This document shows, one piece after another, positions 21,194 through 32,774 of a DNA stretch of 64,000 bases. Positions within the stretch are counted from its first letter, which is position 1; each line of letters starts with the position of its first letter. Under the pieces are notes generated by a model. That model worked only from the letters and a program-made list of their open reading frames with translations, was not told the DNA's origin and ran no database searches. Position numbers and translations under genes: made by a program. The stretch comes from Xiphydria camelus (taxonomy: Eukaryota > Arthropoda > Insecta > Hymenoptera > Xiphydriidae): the NCBI GenBank assembly GCA_963678675.1, contig OY783194.1, positions 10,880,607-10,944,606 on the forward strand, given 5' to 3'.

Positions 21194-23003
21194 TTAAGGG
21201 CCCTACACACTTGCAGGCGGCCTCTCCAGCGGCCTGCACAAATATGGACTGCGCAGGCCAAAACTGAGAGTGTGTATATGAAAGAGGCCGCCTGTGCAGT
21301 TGAAATAAATGGCCGGATGATTACACAGTCACACAAAAAAAAAGTGGAGTATACATTTGATGCGATATATGCTATCCGTAGTAATTTTGCCTCCTGATCA
21401 CGAATCCGGTGTCAGAATGTGGCCATCACGTCACAATATTTTTAACCTCAAAAAACCAGCCAAAAATCATGTTTTCAAAAAATTAGTGGATTTAAACAAA
21501 ATTTGGTATAGGAGGATTTTTTTGAGTCGCTGATCACGAATATGAAGTCAGATTTCAAAAATTCAAGATGGATCCAATATGGCGGACGAGAATTTCGAAA
21601 ATCGACGGATTCATGCCAGATTTGGTATAGGGGGGTTTTTTGGGTCGCTGATTACGAATCTGAAGTCAAATTTCAAAAATTCAAGATGGCGGATCCAATA
21701 TGGCGGACGAGATTTTCGAAAATCAACGGATTGCTACCAAGTTTGCTATAAAGCTACAACAAATGTTTAATTTATCAATCAATCCGTCTATCTATCTATT
21801 AACTGGTTCTTAGTTCATTAAGTAGCCTAATTACTAACTTCTTATTGTACTATCCTACAATGTTATTTAATTTTTATCTCAGCATCTCACTAACACCATA
21901 TCTTTCTATCTCCTTCCTCACAAACTCACTATCGCACCTACTACCTATCTTCCTACCCCCCCTCCCCCTATCTTCCTATCTCGATATCTCACTATCTTAC
22001 GATCTTACTAACTCCTCCGTCTCGCTAACCTACCTCCTTTAGATCCCCTAACGACTTCTAATCTACCTTCTTTCGGCTATATCTTGTTTTTTTTTCTTCG
22101 AACGATCTCACAGATTTTCTGCTCAATTGCATTTTCTGGTTCTTGCGTGTCTCTCTTTTAAGTGACCAGCAATAGTCCGCCAACATATGACAACCATTTT
22201 CTTGACTATTTCTTTGTAGTTGGGACTTTTTTAATTCCCAAAAAGTTTTTTGACACTTCTTTAAAACTCGTCCAAGCAGCTTTCTCAACGTCATCCATTT
22301 TAGTAATAAATGACGTATCTTGGAACACCTTTCTAATTTGCGGGCCGTCAAATACTCTTTCTCTGATTTTAGCCTCGGAATATTTTGGGAATTTTTCGAA
22401 TAAATACTGGAAATATTTGCCTTCTTTGTTTAAGGCTTTTGTAAATTGCTTTATAAGCCTAAGTTTTATATGGAGAGGAGGGATGAGAACTTTTTTGGAT
22501 CTACTAAGGGATCAAACAGTACATTATCCTCACCAGCAGTAAACGACCTTCTTGCCGGCTAAATCTTCTTTTTGTAGTGGTCTTCTCTATCTCTACTATT
22601 CCACAAACACTTATAGCAAGGATAACGTGTGTACCCAGACTGTTGCCCAAGCAATATCGTTAACATTTTTAAATCTCCGCATATATCCCAGTTATGTTCA
22701 GCATACTTTATTTTCTCAAAAAACGTTTTCATTTTCTCGTAATGCTCTTCCATGACTGTTGAATGAGCTATTGGAATGGGGCATAAACATTGGTGTTATG
22801 CAGCAAAACAGCCTTTATGCTACGTTTCAAAGAATCTATGAACAATCTCCAGTGTTTAGGATTATATAGATTTTTCTCACATTTATTTATTAAACCTTTT
22901 ACATTAGTGCAATATGCAAGTGACATGCAGTATTTTCTGAATTCTTCGTCTCTGTGTCTATAAAATGAAACTCTTGTTTCTGGCTGAAGTAAGTTTCTCT
23001 TCT

Positions 23004-23866
23004 TTAACATTCCTAAGTCACTCATTTCGACTATACACAGAGGTTGTTTGGGTCAAAAATGACCCACATATATAATAACACGTTCGTTACTATTTATTGC
23101 TCCATTTTTTAATACACTTTGGTATTGATTACTTACTTCTAAATACTGGATACGTATTTAAATGAAAAAATATTGCTTTTCGAATATTAACGTACATAAA
23201 ATTTTTTTTTTTCAGAACGCTTACATCTAACTAGTGATAATTGTGTGCTGTAATGTGCTACAGAAAAACCATTATGAGCACCTCAAGCACGTGTGTTTGC
23301 ACTAGATGACCCTTACAAATAAATTTTTGGCAACGGTGATATTTGTAAAAAGATTTGTTGTCAGTTTTCTCGCATAAGTAGCAACGACCTCTTTTTTTCG
23401 CGCCTATAGACTGAGTTTCAGATTTAATTTTCAAGTTTAAAAGTTTTGACAAACTAAAAATGCACCCTGCTGCGTGAACGAAGAAAGAAGGAGGCGCCAA
23501 AGTCAAATGCAAATAAGTTCGGATCTGCGAGCTGCTGTGAGCAGCAGCTCTGCAACGAACAACATTATTGCTGCTATGTAACTCACGCGAGTACTTTATT
23601 TTGCTCATCCTATATATGTATAATAATAAGCATGTTATGATACGTTATTTAGTCTTATCAATCTAAACACGAAATATGCGAAAATCACCGCACAAAAGCA
23701 TTGGGTCATTTTTGACCCGAATAACCTCCGTGTAACTATTTTTATCGTAAGTACTCCTGATCGATTTTTCAAAATTAAAATCAGAATTTTTCTATAGACT
23801 ATACAAATAAAGTCACGAACCCATAAGTATGTATCGTGTGCGGTCTTAGTGTTATTAACAAAATTA
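23004..23866. mobile_element. piggyBac-type element P2, right end deleted
   Basis: TTAACATTCCTAAGTCACTC at 23004 matches the left end of P1, and the interior is collinear with 2480-2610 plus 10742-11510. It lacks the LTR insertion and so gives the empty site (CTGGATACGTATTT near 23150). The last 45 bp with the right TIR are missing. It interrupts the transposon gene at 22058-24320. Confidence 0.8.
23258..23608 (-). pseudogene. piggyBac transposase C-terminal zinc-finger remnant, copy 2
   Basis: KKRGRCYLCEKTDNKS and HRCQKFICKGHL are the same cysteine/histidine block as at 10859-11146. Here the end is frameshifted after THV, so the final C-x2-C pair is lost. It is non-functional. Confidence 0.65.
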
Positions 23867-24330
23867 TTTTTGGCACTATCTGATGATATGCAATCATCGA
23901 TTTCTATAGCACCAGCAGCAAGTAATTCAGAGTCAGCATTTGCCTTAATTGGTTTTATCACCGATGAAACATCCACGTAAGAAATTCTACAGTTACTTTT
24001 GCGGTTATGCCCTGTCACGTCATTCATACAAAAATAACAGTCATTTTTGCTATGCGGTCTATTCCATAATGCTCGTCTAGAATATTTGATGACCAGAAGG
24101 TTTCTCATCCTTGCCATACAACATTATTCTGCAAGAACTGCAGATGACATGCGGAACCCATTTCGTTTCCTGGTTATGTACCTCAAAACCATAACAATCT
24201 TTATACATTTTTTTAATGCTGTCACTTATAGCTATTCCTCTGTTACTCACTACGTATTTACAACAAATATAACAAAATACATCACAGTTTTTATCACAAT
24301 TATGAAATCGCCTTGCACCGTATGATTAAT

Positions 24331-24927
24331 TTCTTGTAGCATTATACTCTACATGAGCCAAGTCACCAACACATCTAGAGCTACGGTCTCATGATGACGA
24401 TCGCGAGCCCGCTTTCCCATCCTGTCCGATCGCCGATATTAGGTTTCTGAGTCCCTACACCGTAACTTTTCTTCTTGTGCCTGCCATGATGACTAAAGTA
24501 AACCAAAACGTACCGGAAGGTAGATATGAACCTATCTAAATCTAGTCTTCAAAATTGAAGGACTTGCACCTAAATGTACTGTATCTGTTTGTGATACCTG
24601 TCGCTATGCTTACGTTAGACCAAATTGACTCGACGCAGGAACTTGGTTGCCTTGATGATTGTTAGTTGAGACGAGGAACACGACACGATGATGTTGACAA
24701 TACACTGACAAAGACGCGGTTGGCTCCGTCTTATATAGTTAGACTGTAACGGTAATTAGTTTACGGAGGGGATAGCGTGGGCGACACCATGCACCCTGAT
24801 TGGCTAAAGGATAGTGACGTTGTAGAGAGTGTGAGCTGATGCGGTGTGCTCTGATTGGCTGGAGGAGAATGACAGTGGAAAGAGACATGACGCTGGAGAA
24901 TTTCCGAGGTACGTACCTAACGGTTTA
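24331..24927. other. Moderately GC-rich unique stretch, possible LTR or promoter
   Basis: There is no coding frame. TATATAG near 24735 with CGATCG-rich DNA on the left, and ATTGGCT boxes near 24800 and 24855 on the right, look like a promoter or solo LTR. I find no matching ends, so this is only a suggestion. Confidence 0.3.
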
Positions 24928-25559
24928 GAAATCCCGGTGATTCGTATCCATCTTGAATTTTTGAAATCTGACCAGATTTGTGATCAGCGATCCAAAAAAA
25001 ACCTCCCTATACCAAATTTGGCATGAATCCGTCGATTTTCGAAAATTTCGTCCGCCATATTGGATCCGCCATCTTGAATTTTTAAAATTTGACTTCAGAT
25101 TCGTGATCAGCGATCCAAAAAAAAACCCCTGTACCAAATTTGGCATGAATCCGTCCATTTTCGAAATTCTCGTCCGCCATATTGGATCCGCCATCTTGAA
25201 TTTTTGAAATCTGACTTCAGATTCGTGATCAGCGATCCAAAAAACCCTCCTATACCAAATTTTGTTTAAATCCATTAATTTTTTGAAAACATGATTTTTG
25301 GCTGGTTTTTTTGAGGTTAAAAAAATTGTAACGTGATGGCCACATTCTGACACCGGATTCGTGATCAGAAGGCAAAATTACTACGGATAGCATATATCGC
25401 ATCAAATGTATACCCCACTTTTTTTTGTGTGACTGTGTTATCTGCCTGCTTGATATTTACCTGCACAGACTTGCAAAAACTGCTAGTGTGGATGGTACGT
25501 CCACTTCCATTTCCGTTTTCAATACTTCCAAAAGTATTGAAAACGGCCACTAATTTTTT

Positions 25560-25670
25560 TAATTTATGACTAGGGGGCATCTGCCCCTGCTCGCTTCGCT
25601 CGCCAACCCCCGGGGGGCTGTCGCCCCCGCGCCGCTATCGTGGCGCTCCCCCAAGTTTGTAGGGGATGGC
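25560..25670. repeat. GC-rich self-complementary repeat
   Basis: GGGGGCATCTGCCCC, CGCTTCGCTCG and CCCCCGGGGGGC follow each other; each is a small inverted repeat. The block differs sharply in composition from its AT-rich surroundings and resembles repeats I associate with hymenopteran genomes. Confidence 0.45.
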
Positions 25671-25712
25671 GGTCGGTCAACGGACTTTAGTCCATGGAAT
25701 TGATACATTTTA

Positions 25713-27304
25713 CCTTGCATGAAATGAGGTAGTTCTGATTTCTGTGGATATGTTATATTTGATGAAGCGGTAATAACAAATCCCAGTTTTCGACCTCGGA
25801 AGCCCTCCGGATCATTGTTAAATAATTGAAAAACCGCTAAATTTTAGGACTTTTTTCAGTTTTTGTCAATTTTGACCACCAAGGACTAATGTTACGGCAA
25901 AATTATTCAATACAATTTTAAAGCAAATAAAATGTGCAACAAAACGAGATTAATTTGGTCTTGGTAGGCCAAATACTTTCTAAGATACAGCAATTCAAAG
26001 TTTTGCAAAATTTCCAAGAAAAGGAAATTTTAGAGTTTTTTTTAGTTTTCGTCAGTTTTAACCACTAAGGATCTATTTTATGAAAAAATTATGGTATACG
26101 TTATTAAAGTAGACTAAATTTGCACCAAAGCGAGACAAATTTGGTCTATGTAGACCTAATAGCACCTGAGATACAGCGGTCCAAAGTTGATGAGGTTAGT
26201 AAGCAAATATTAAAGGGATGGTTTGTAAAATGAAGTACGGCCGTTAACGAAATAAGCTTTCAATAAGGTTGAAACCAGCTGCAAGTTCTCCATGGCAATC
26301 ACATTATTTCTTTTTTCAGGCTTGTTTTTTTCTGAGCTTCAATGAATTCAACAGTTATTTGCTCTCTACATAAAAAACAGCTCTCTGAAGTTGAACTGAT
26401 CAGTTCAACTTCTTGTAGGTCTCGCTGATCTCACTTCCTTTTCCCCACGTTGCACAGCTGCTTTTATCAATTTGGGATTGGTGTACACGCACGATGCACT
26501 GAAATCTCGCGCAATTCCTTCAGTAAATGTTCGTGTTCTCGGTTTTTTTATTTAATACTGCACGTAAGCAGGGCTTTCACTCCTCTCTGTTTCACCAAAA
26601 TCACTTCACCTTCACTCAAACTATCATTGCATATAAAGCAACGGGAATCCACGGAGGCTCGTGCACTCTCCATCATATTATTATTAATTCACTTTCGAAC
26701 TGAACGCTTCACGTAACTTTTAGAACATATCTAACTCGGCCGAATAGATGTGTGCGACTGACGAGTAGAGGCAGTTAGTTACACATTGTAGTGTTCCGTG
26801 GAACTGACAATGAGCGACACTTATCGCATCAACTATGAACAGCTGTATCTCAGGTGCTATTAGGTCTGCATAGACCAAATTTGTCTCGCTTTGGTGCAAA
26901 TTTAGTCTACTTTAATAACGTATCCGATAATTTTTTCATAAAATAGGTCCTTAGTGGTTAAAATTGACGAAAACTAAAAAAAAAACTCTAAAATATCCTT
27001 TTCTTGGAAATTTTGCAAAACTCAATTGCTGTATCTTAGAAACTATTTGGCCTACCAAGACCAAATTAATCTCATTTTGTTGCAAATTTTATTTGCTTTA
27101 AAATTGTATTGAATGATTTTGCCGTAACATTAGTCCTTGGTGGTCAAAATTGACAAAAACTGAAAAAAGTCCTAAAATTTAGCGATTTTTCAATTATTTA
27201 ACAATGATCCGGAGGGCTTCCGAGGTCGAAAACTCGGATTTGTTATTACCACTTCATCAGATACAACATATCCAAAAATCAGAACTACCTCATTTCATGC
27301 AAGG
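25713..27304. mobile_element. Foldback element with arms of about 480 bp
   Basis: The left arm (25713-26192) and the right arm (26827-27304) are inverted copies at about 90% identity by eye. Each arm contains two diverged units of about 185 bp, marked by TTAAAG...GAGA...GGTCT...GAGATACAG (near 25917 and 26102). The central 630 bp is unrelated and non-coding, with a 26 bp perfect palindrome. No transposase is seen. Confidence 0.75.
26387..26412. repeat. 26 bp perfect palindrome
   Basis: GAAGTTGAACTGA is followed directly by its exact complement, with TGATCA at the centre. It lies in the middle of the foldback element between two ACAGCT words. Confidence 0.8.
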
Positions 27305-27912
27305 CAACACCCCTTTTTTAGTACGATTTCTATAGACTACTTATCTCGCGACGCTTCGTGTCGCACGAATTCGATAAAACGCCGGCCAAACGGGTAGACG
27401 GGCCTCTGCTCGACTGGCGAGGGAGGAGAGTAAAATGGACTTCATCAGTTCTAACCTTTTTAATATTTAGATCATTGACAATATTGAATAAATATTTAAT
27501 ATATAAAGAAAACGAATGAAAATTTGCAGTGATTATTTATTTTATATATAACTTCTCCAATAATTATTTCGAAGCCGGGGCAGCATTACACGTATCGCAT
27601 CGTACAAATCGGAAATGTACGATCATTTCAGGCCTTTATTCACTGGATTAGGACCGATATTCAGAATTCCGACTATCGTTTGTCGGAACAGATTGGACTT
27701 GGGCCACTTTCAAAATGATGGTTTCAATTATTGAACTAACTCCGAAAACTTATGTGTCCACAATTATCGTATTTACTCTGAATATACTGAACCTCAAATG
27801 CTTTACTGATAGATAACTTCAAGTTGTACATGTAACTACGGGCAACAGAAAAAATTGACAAATGGAGTTAGGCCACTTTCTAAATAAACGACTCATATAA
27901 CCTATTAATATT
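27305..27912. other. Non-coding upstream region of the MADF gene
   Basis: No gene recognised. TGGAGTTAGGCCACTTTC near 27862 and TTGGGCCACTTTC near 27693 are similar words, perhaps subterminal motifs of Hb2. Confidence 0.35.
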
Positions 27913-28641
27913 ATGGCTGATAACGAAAAGAAGAATGAATTGTTTCTTACCGAATTTATTGAACTGTACAGAAATCACCCATGCTTATGGAAGGTAAAAA
28001 GCAAGGATTATATGAATAAACTCAAAAAGCAAGCGGCATATGAAGTTTTAATTAAAAAAATGCGCGAAATTGACGATTCCGCAGTTAAAGATACTGTGAT
28101 TAAAAAAAATAAATAATTTACGCAGTTCTTTTCGAAAAGAACTTAAAAAAGTTAAAAGTTCAACACACTCTGGCATGGATGAATCAGATATTTATGTTCC
28201 GCATTTATGGTATTATAATCTAACGTTTCTGACCGATCAAGGAACGCCTAGAAGTGGTTTATCCAACATAGAAGAGGATAACGACAATGAAGATACCCAA
28301 TCCCCTCGTTCTCATCAGGTAAGAATAAATAATAAAACAAAGTATGTTCTAATATTATTTAGTTAATTACAAATAATAATGCCTCTATGAGAGAGAATAT
28401 GAATTTTTAATGTTATAATGTAGATAATGTAGATATTGAAATGTCATTATTTTGTAATGTCACGTGGCCATGGAACGCAACCTCTTCGTTGTTGAAATAT
28501 CTTCTAAACTTTTCCCTGACCGATTTTGCATATTCGAACGTATTGCGATTATATCCATTTTGTAAGTTTATAAACGAAACATCAGAATTATTGTCGACAC
28601 CATCTGCTGGGGGCATCAGAGCAGTTGCGTCTTAAAAAATT

Positions 28642-28980
28642 GTGCAAAATATAGCCACACATAACGAGAGCATCTATATTTTCCAACTTCAAATTTATGG
28701 CGCTTCTGAAAATTCTAAATCGTGCAGTGATATGATTAGATATGCTTGGTTTGCGTCAAAACTCACGGATGAACGGCCGTTATTTGTTAATGTTAATGAG
28801 GTTTGTTTCCTCTTGACTCTTGCAAAAAAGAAATGTGAATATTCAAATGTGTCTTTTATTAAATGTTCTTGGTGCGAAGAACATGTTTGCTCTGCGTGTT
28901 TTTTGATAAGTATCACCCAAAAAATTGTAAATAGCGCATCAGAGTCTTCATCCGAGTCAGAAACCGACAAAAGCGATTAA
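28642..28980 (+). pseudogene. C-terminal fragment of another transposon protein
   Basis: The frame contains MIRYAWFASKLTDERPLFVN, then EVCF and FIKCSWCEEHVCSACF, ending in an acidic SESSSESETDKSD tail. The C-x2-C...C-x2-C block with a preceding W and RP is known to me from C-termini of insect transposon-encoded proteins of uncertain class. It sits inside the interrupted Harbinger transposase on the opposite strand, so it came in with an insertion. Confidence 0.45.
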
Positions 28981-29257
28981 ATATTTGTATATAATTAGCA
29001 TAAGTATGTATAATAAATTATAATTGAATGTAAAAAAAACACGCTTTTCCTTCGATAATTAAAGTATATATTATAGAAATAAGAATAAATCAAAGACATT
29101 TAATACTAGAAAATATTTTTCGTTTGAATGATTTTTCCCATTTTCATTTCCTCTTTAAAATTAATTTTTTCAGCACATTTTTTTATATCTGCAATAGAAA
29201 TTACTACTATTCCACAATACTACTATTTCACAATATAGAAATAAATAAAACGAAAAA

Positions 29258-29345
29258 AAAAACTGCCCGCAGCAAGAATCGAACCCGCGAGTCCACCGCG
29301 TGGTAAGACTTACCCTTAACCACTGCGCCACCGCGCCGCTATCGA
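29258..29345 (-). repeat. tRNA-derived SINE head
   Basis: Read on the minus strand, GCGCGGTGGCGCAGTGGTTA carries a pol III A-box-like TGGCGCAGTGG, and 40 bp later GGTTCGATTC is a B box. The cloverleaf-like part ends TGCTGCGGGCA and is followed by a T-run and AT-rich DNA. A functional tRNA gene is unlikely, because the acceptor stem pairs poorly. Confidence 0.6.
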
Positions 29346-30240
29346 AGCTGTCGTTTAAAATCAGACCACTATCGTCCGGTTCGGCAGCGTAAAAACTAAA
29401 ATACTGTTTATAAATAAACGAAGCCGCATTGGCAGCAACCGCTTTAGGGGGTTGTTTGTGACCCTTTTGGCTACTGTTTAACCAAAACGCCGTTCAAATC
29501 GGTGTCCCATGGGTCGAGCCCTCCCCTTGTTAGTGCAAATGCTTCATCTCCTACAAAGACATAAGGCAACGTTTCTGCGCTTATAACAGTTTTTTCTTCT
29601 CCGGGCAATTTTAGTTCGTTTCTTAACAGCTTTTCATAAAATTTTGTTGTTTCAATAACCCCCCCGTCCGATATTCTCCCATTGATGCCAAACTCGCACA
29701 TGACGAATTCATAGTTTGCATTTACTATGGCCATTAAAACCATACTGTGTGTTCCTTTATAATTATAAAAATATGAACCACTCTCTGAGGGAGGAATGAT
29801 TTCAACGTGTTTACCATCCACCGCACCAACACAATGAGGAAAATTCCACCATTTTTTCACTGGTCAGAAACTAAAAAAAAATTAATGGATTGTATATAGA
29901 AACTTTGCATTTTCTTCTTCTTCCAGGAGACTGATGATGACCTTTTGTCGCCAATTTCTGTGGCTACATCACATGATACACCAAGTACACACACATCAGC
30001 TATGTACATCTTCTACAAGGAAGGGTAGAAAAAGGGGATCTAAGAAAATCGATTCAAGTGAAGCCGTTTTGGAAGTAGTTAACAAAAGATTAGCTGCGTA
30101 CCGAGATGATGACCGAGTTTGATGTACTTGGTAAAAATATTGCCAACAAATTGCGTAAAGTATCAGACGAACAAAAAATTATCGCCGAAAAAATTATCAG
30201 CGATGTTTTATATGAAGCACAAATGGGAACACTCTACATA

Positions 30241-30597
30241 GAAATAGTCAGTTTGTAGTTAACGACACTACTGCTCATAGCAACACTGTACTGACTAGCC
30301 CACCGACTACATTCGACTATAAAATGATCCTATTGGATATATTACCAATTTTGATCCAGATATTTAATTTTTAGAGATTAGAGATAGGTACCTATTGTAA
30401 CTAAAAATGGATCAAAATTATTAAGACATCCATTTGACATACTGAAATTTAAAATATGATTTCTTTTAATATAAAATGTACGTATGTTTAGTTTTGGTTA
30501 TTATAAACAAACAAATTATAATGTCTCACCTTAAAATAATTTTTTCTCAGAACACTACGAGTATAAATTGCATTGCAGGTGTCTGGAATAATGTAGC
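30241..30597. other. Non-coding interval between Harbinger gene parts
   Basis: It corresponds to the middle of the transposase region on the minus strand but shows no open frame. It is probably an intron or decayed exon. Confidence 0.35.
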
Positions 30598-31472
30598 TTA
30601 GCGCCTGGGGTGATATAATTGTAGAATATTTTTAATCTGCATATAGGATCGTCCGGTAGCTAAATACCTCAATGTGGCAGTTAATCTTTCGTGGCAACTT
30701 TTAGCGTCTCTCATTTTTGTGTTACGTTTTTCAATTAATGGACTTACTAATGTTAACAACTTCAAGTATGTATCCTCGTCCATCAGTAGATAATTATACC
30801 AATCTTGCTTCTCAATTTTAAATTCTTGCAATAAATTTACATGCATATATTTTGCTCTTTGCAGAAGCCAGTCTTTGCACCTCTTCTTTTTTTATAGAAC
30901 CATGACATTTTCCCCTCTTTAATTTTATTACTGTGCATGCTAATACTGCTAAACTGAGCAGCTCCTTTTCACTCATTTTTCTCCAATTATAACTGCACTA
31001 TGCACCATGAACAGATGAACATTAATGAAATACCGTCGCGAAGGAAAGGTTTTCCACCTGTGCAGTCTATCTGTGCAGGCCGCCGGAGAGGTCGCCTGTA
31101 TAGTGGTGAGGTTTTTTGGTGCCCTGCGCAGTCCATATTTGTGCAGGCCGCCGGAGAGGCCGCCTGTATAGTGTGTAGGGCCCTTTAGTGTTTCGTCATG
31201 AAGGCTAAATTTGATTGGTGCTTCATGGCAAAACAAGAAGATCCGCTCATACCGTTCAACTATGATCGACTCAATTGAAGTACCGTCACTCAAAGCAGGT
31301 CGATCAGAATCATTGATGCTAGGTGTACATACAGAGAGCAGGTTTAGTCACATTTTTCTTCCAATGAGCAATTGAGCGCTGCACATGTGCGATATTCCAG
31401 TACATTTCGTAATACTAATGTGATATTATGCTTCCCTTCTAACAGATAATACAGTAAGTACATCTCTAATAA

Positions 31473-32259
31473 CACAGTCAAACAAAAAAAAAGTGGGATA
31501 TACATTTGATGCAATATATGTTATCCGTAGTGATTTTGCCTCCTGATCACGAATCCGGTGTCAAAATTTGGCCATCACGTCACAATTTTTTTCTAACCTC
31601 AAAAAACTATGCACAGTCACACACAAAAAAAGTGGGGTACATACTTTTGATGCGATATATGTTATTCGTAGTAATTTTGCCTCCTGATCACGAATCCGGT
31701 GTCAAAATTTGGCTATCACGTCACATTTTTTTAATCTCAAAAAACCAGTCAGAGATCATGATTTTCAAAAAGTTAATGGACTTAAACCAAATTCGATATA
31801 GGGGGGTTTTTTGGGTCGCTGATCATGAATCTGAAGTCGGATTTCAAAAATTCAAGATGGCGAATCCAATATGGCGGACGAGATTTTCGAAAATCGACGG
31901 ATTCATGCCAAATTTGGTATAGGGAGTTTTTTTCAGTCGCTGATGACCAATATAAAGTTATATTTACAAACATTCAACATTTTGCAAAATCTCGTCCGCC
32001 ATATTGGATCCGCCATCTTGAATTTTTGAAATCCGACTTCAGATTCTTAATCAGCAACCCCAAAAAACCCCTATAGCGAATTTGGTTTAAGTCCATTAAC
32101 TTTTTGAAAATCATGATCTCTTGATGGTTTTTTGAGATTTAAAAAAATGTGACGTGATGGCTAAATTTTGACACCGGATTCATAATCAGGAAGTAAAATT
32201 ACTACGGATAACATATACCGCATCAAATGTATACCCCACTTTTTTTTTGTGTGACTGTG
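31473..32259. mobile_element. MITE family B, complete copy
   Basis: CACAGTCAAACAAAAAAAAA at 31473 and the complement ending GACTGTG at 32259 are flanked by TAA on both sides (31470-31472, 32260-32262), which suggests Harbinger mobilisation. A second CACAGTCACAC start at 31613 duplicates the left end in tandem. Inside are units with GATGGCGAATCCAATATGGC, as in the copy at 21323-25438. Confidence 0.75.
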
Positions 32260-32774
32260 TAATTAAATAAACTAAGTCATTGAATAAGACGTTGAAAAAA
32301 GTTGCACTCTGCTATAGTTCATTCAACTATTTAATAGTAGTTATAGCTACTAAGCTTATTTTAGTAAAGAATACTTAAATATGGTTTTTACGAATAAAAT
32401 AATTTTTCCTCACTCATGCCCATTTCGAGGCCTTTTCCAGTCCACTTTTAGACCGTAAGAAGGCTTTTTTCTCGCGTGACACCGACTGGGAGTCCGTAGA
32501 CTATTAAAAATACTTTACTCGGACTGACGCGAATACTTAGTCGAAATGGATCCTTTTTTAAAATTGACGAACGGAACGTGAAATGAGCAGAGTATAGCTA
32601 TCTCACTTCGTCAGCTGACACTGTTGCACTCTGATTGGCGCGATTGCTTAGTCCGAAGTGGGTCTTTTTCAAATTAACGATCGCAACGTGAAATTAACTG
32701 TATCGAATCGATTCATGCGAGTCGACTGAAGGACGCACGAGAATATACCAAACCTATAAGTGTAAAATCAAAAT
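32260..32774. other. Non-coding stretch with a diverged tandem duplication
   Basis: ACTTAGTCGAAATGGATCCT (32537 on) and GCTTAGTCCGAAGTGGGTCT (32648 on) head two similar units of about 110 bp, each going on through AACG(A/G)(A/T)CG(C/G)AACGTGAAAT. It lies just before the small acidic open frame. Confidence 0.45.

Larger units (their letters stand above)
22058..24320 (-). pseudogene. Second, diverged copy of the 7579-9240 transposon gene
   Basis: On the minus strand, from about 24320, the order is DVFCYICCKYV, WVPHVICSSCR, KNDCYFCMNDVTGHN, then after the piggyBac insertion ETRVSFYRHRDEEF, HWRLFIDSLKRSIKAVLLHN, PCYKCLWNSRDRED and, near the end, MLADYCWSLKRE. All blocks match the gene at 7579-9240 in order but are clearly diverged. 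The part with HSHLD...SEEQGERFH is deleted near 22200. Frameshifts and stops are frequent. The disruption at 23004-23866 is a piggyBac MITE. Confidence 0.7.
21323..25438. mobile_element. MITE family B (CACAGTCACAC ends), split by a 3 kb insertion
   Basis: CACAGTCACACAAAAAAAAA starts at about 21326 and the complement ends with GACTGTG at about 25436; TTA borders both ends. The left half (to about 21750) and right half (from about 24930) together make a normal copy like that at 31473-32259. Both halves contain internal tandem units of about 105 bp with CCAATATGGCGGA and TCGCTGATCACGAATC. The intervening 3 kb is a separate transposon gene plus unknown DNA. Confidence 0.65.
27913..30240 (+). pseudogene. 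Harbinger-associated MADF protein, broken
   Basis: Exon 1 starts at ATG 27913 and encodes a MADF domain (FIELYRNHPCLWKVKSKDY ... HLWYYNLTFL). This is the Myb/SANT-type DNA-binding fold often encoded by PIF/Harbinger elements. One extra A in the A-run near 28105-28112 breaks the frame. The exon ends at a donor (CAG|GTAAGAATA) near 28317. A later exon after TTCTTCCAG (29925 on) gives GRKRGSKKIDSSEAVLEV, DEFDVLGKNIANKL and a final helix, again with a frame change near 30115; such BESS-like tails mediate protein contacts. It faces the transposase at 28413-30976. Confidence 0.65.
28413..30976 (-). pseudogene. Harbinger transposase of Hb2, broken by an insertion
   Basis: From ATG 30976 the protein reads MSEKELLSLAVLACTVIKLK, KDWLLQRAKYMHVNLL, WYNYLLMDEDTYLKLL and HERLTATLRYLATGRSYMQI. 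The nuclease part (29860-29471) has GAVDGKHVEII (first D), NGRISDGGVIE (second D) and YVFVGDEAFAL. The C-terminal end reappears at 28640-28413 (YNRNTFEYAKSVREKFRRYF). The segment with the catalytic E is replaced by foreign DNA (28642-29470). At least one frameshift lies near 30880. Family DDE_Tnp_4; inactive. Confidence 0.75.
21197..31184. mobile_element. Decayed PIF/Harbinger element Hb2, filled by insertions
   Basis: AGGGCCCTACACACT at 21197 and its complement ending at 31184 are flanked by TTA on both sides (21194-21196, 31185-31187), the PIF/Harbinger target. The subterminal GGCGGCCTCTCC and GCACAAATATGGACTGCGCA words are shared in inverted orientation. A MADF protein gene (27913 on, plus) and a Harbinger transposase (30976 to 28413, minus) face each other, and the transposase start is about 210 bp from the right TIR, as expected. 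Much of the left 6 kb is later insertions. Because the flanks outside the TIRs are also similar, two separate insertions remain possible. Confidence 0.6.

Noticed and set aside
21326..21345. CACAGTC start resembling the RAG/Transib heptamer CACAGTG
   Set aside because: The element has a 3 bp TTA/TAA target duplication, not the 5 bp expected for Transib, and the seventh base differs.
29258..29345. Functional tRNA gene on the minus strand
   Set aside because: Boxes A and B are present but the cloverleaf is incomplete; SINE head is more likely.
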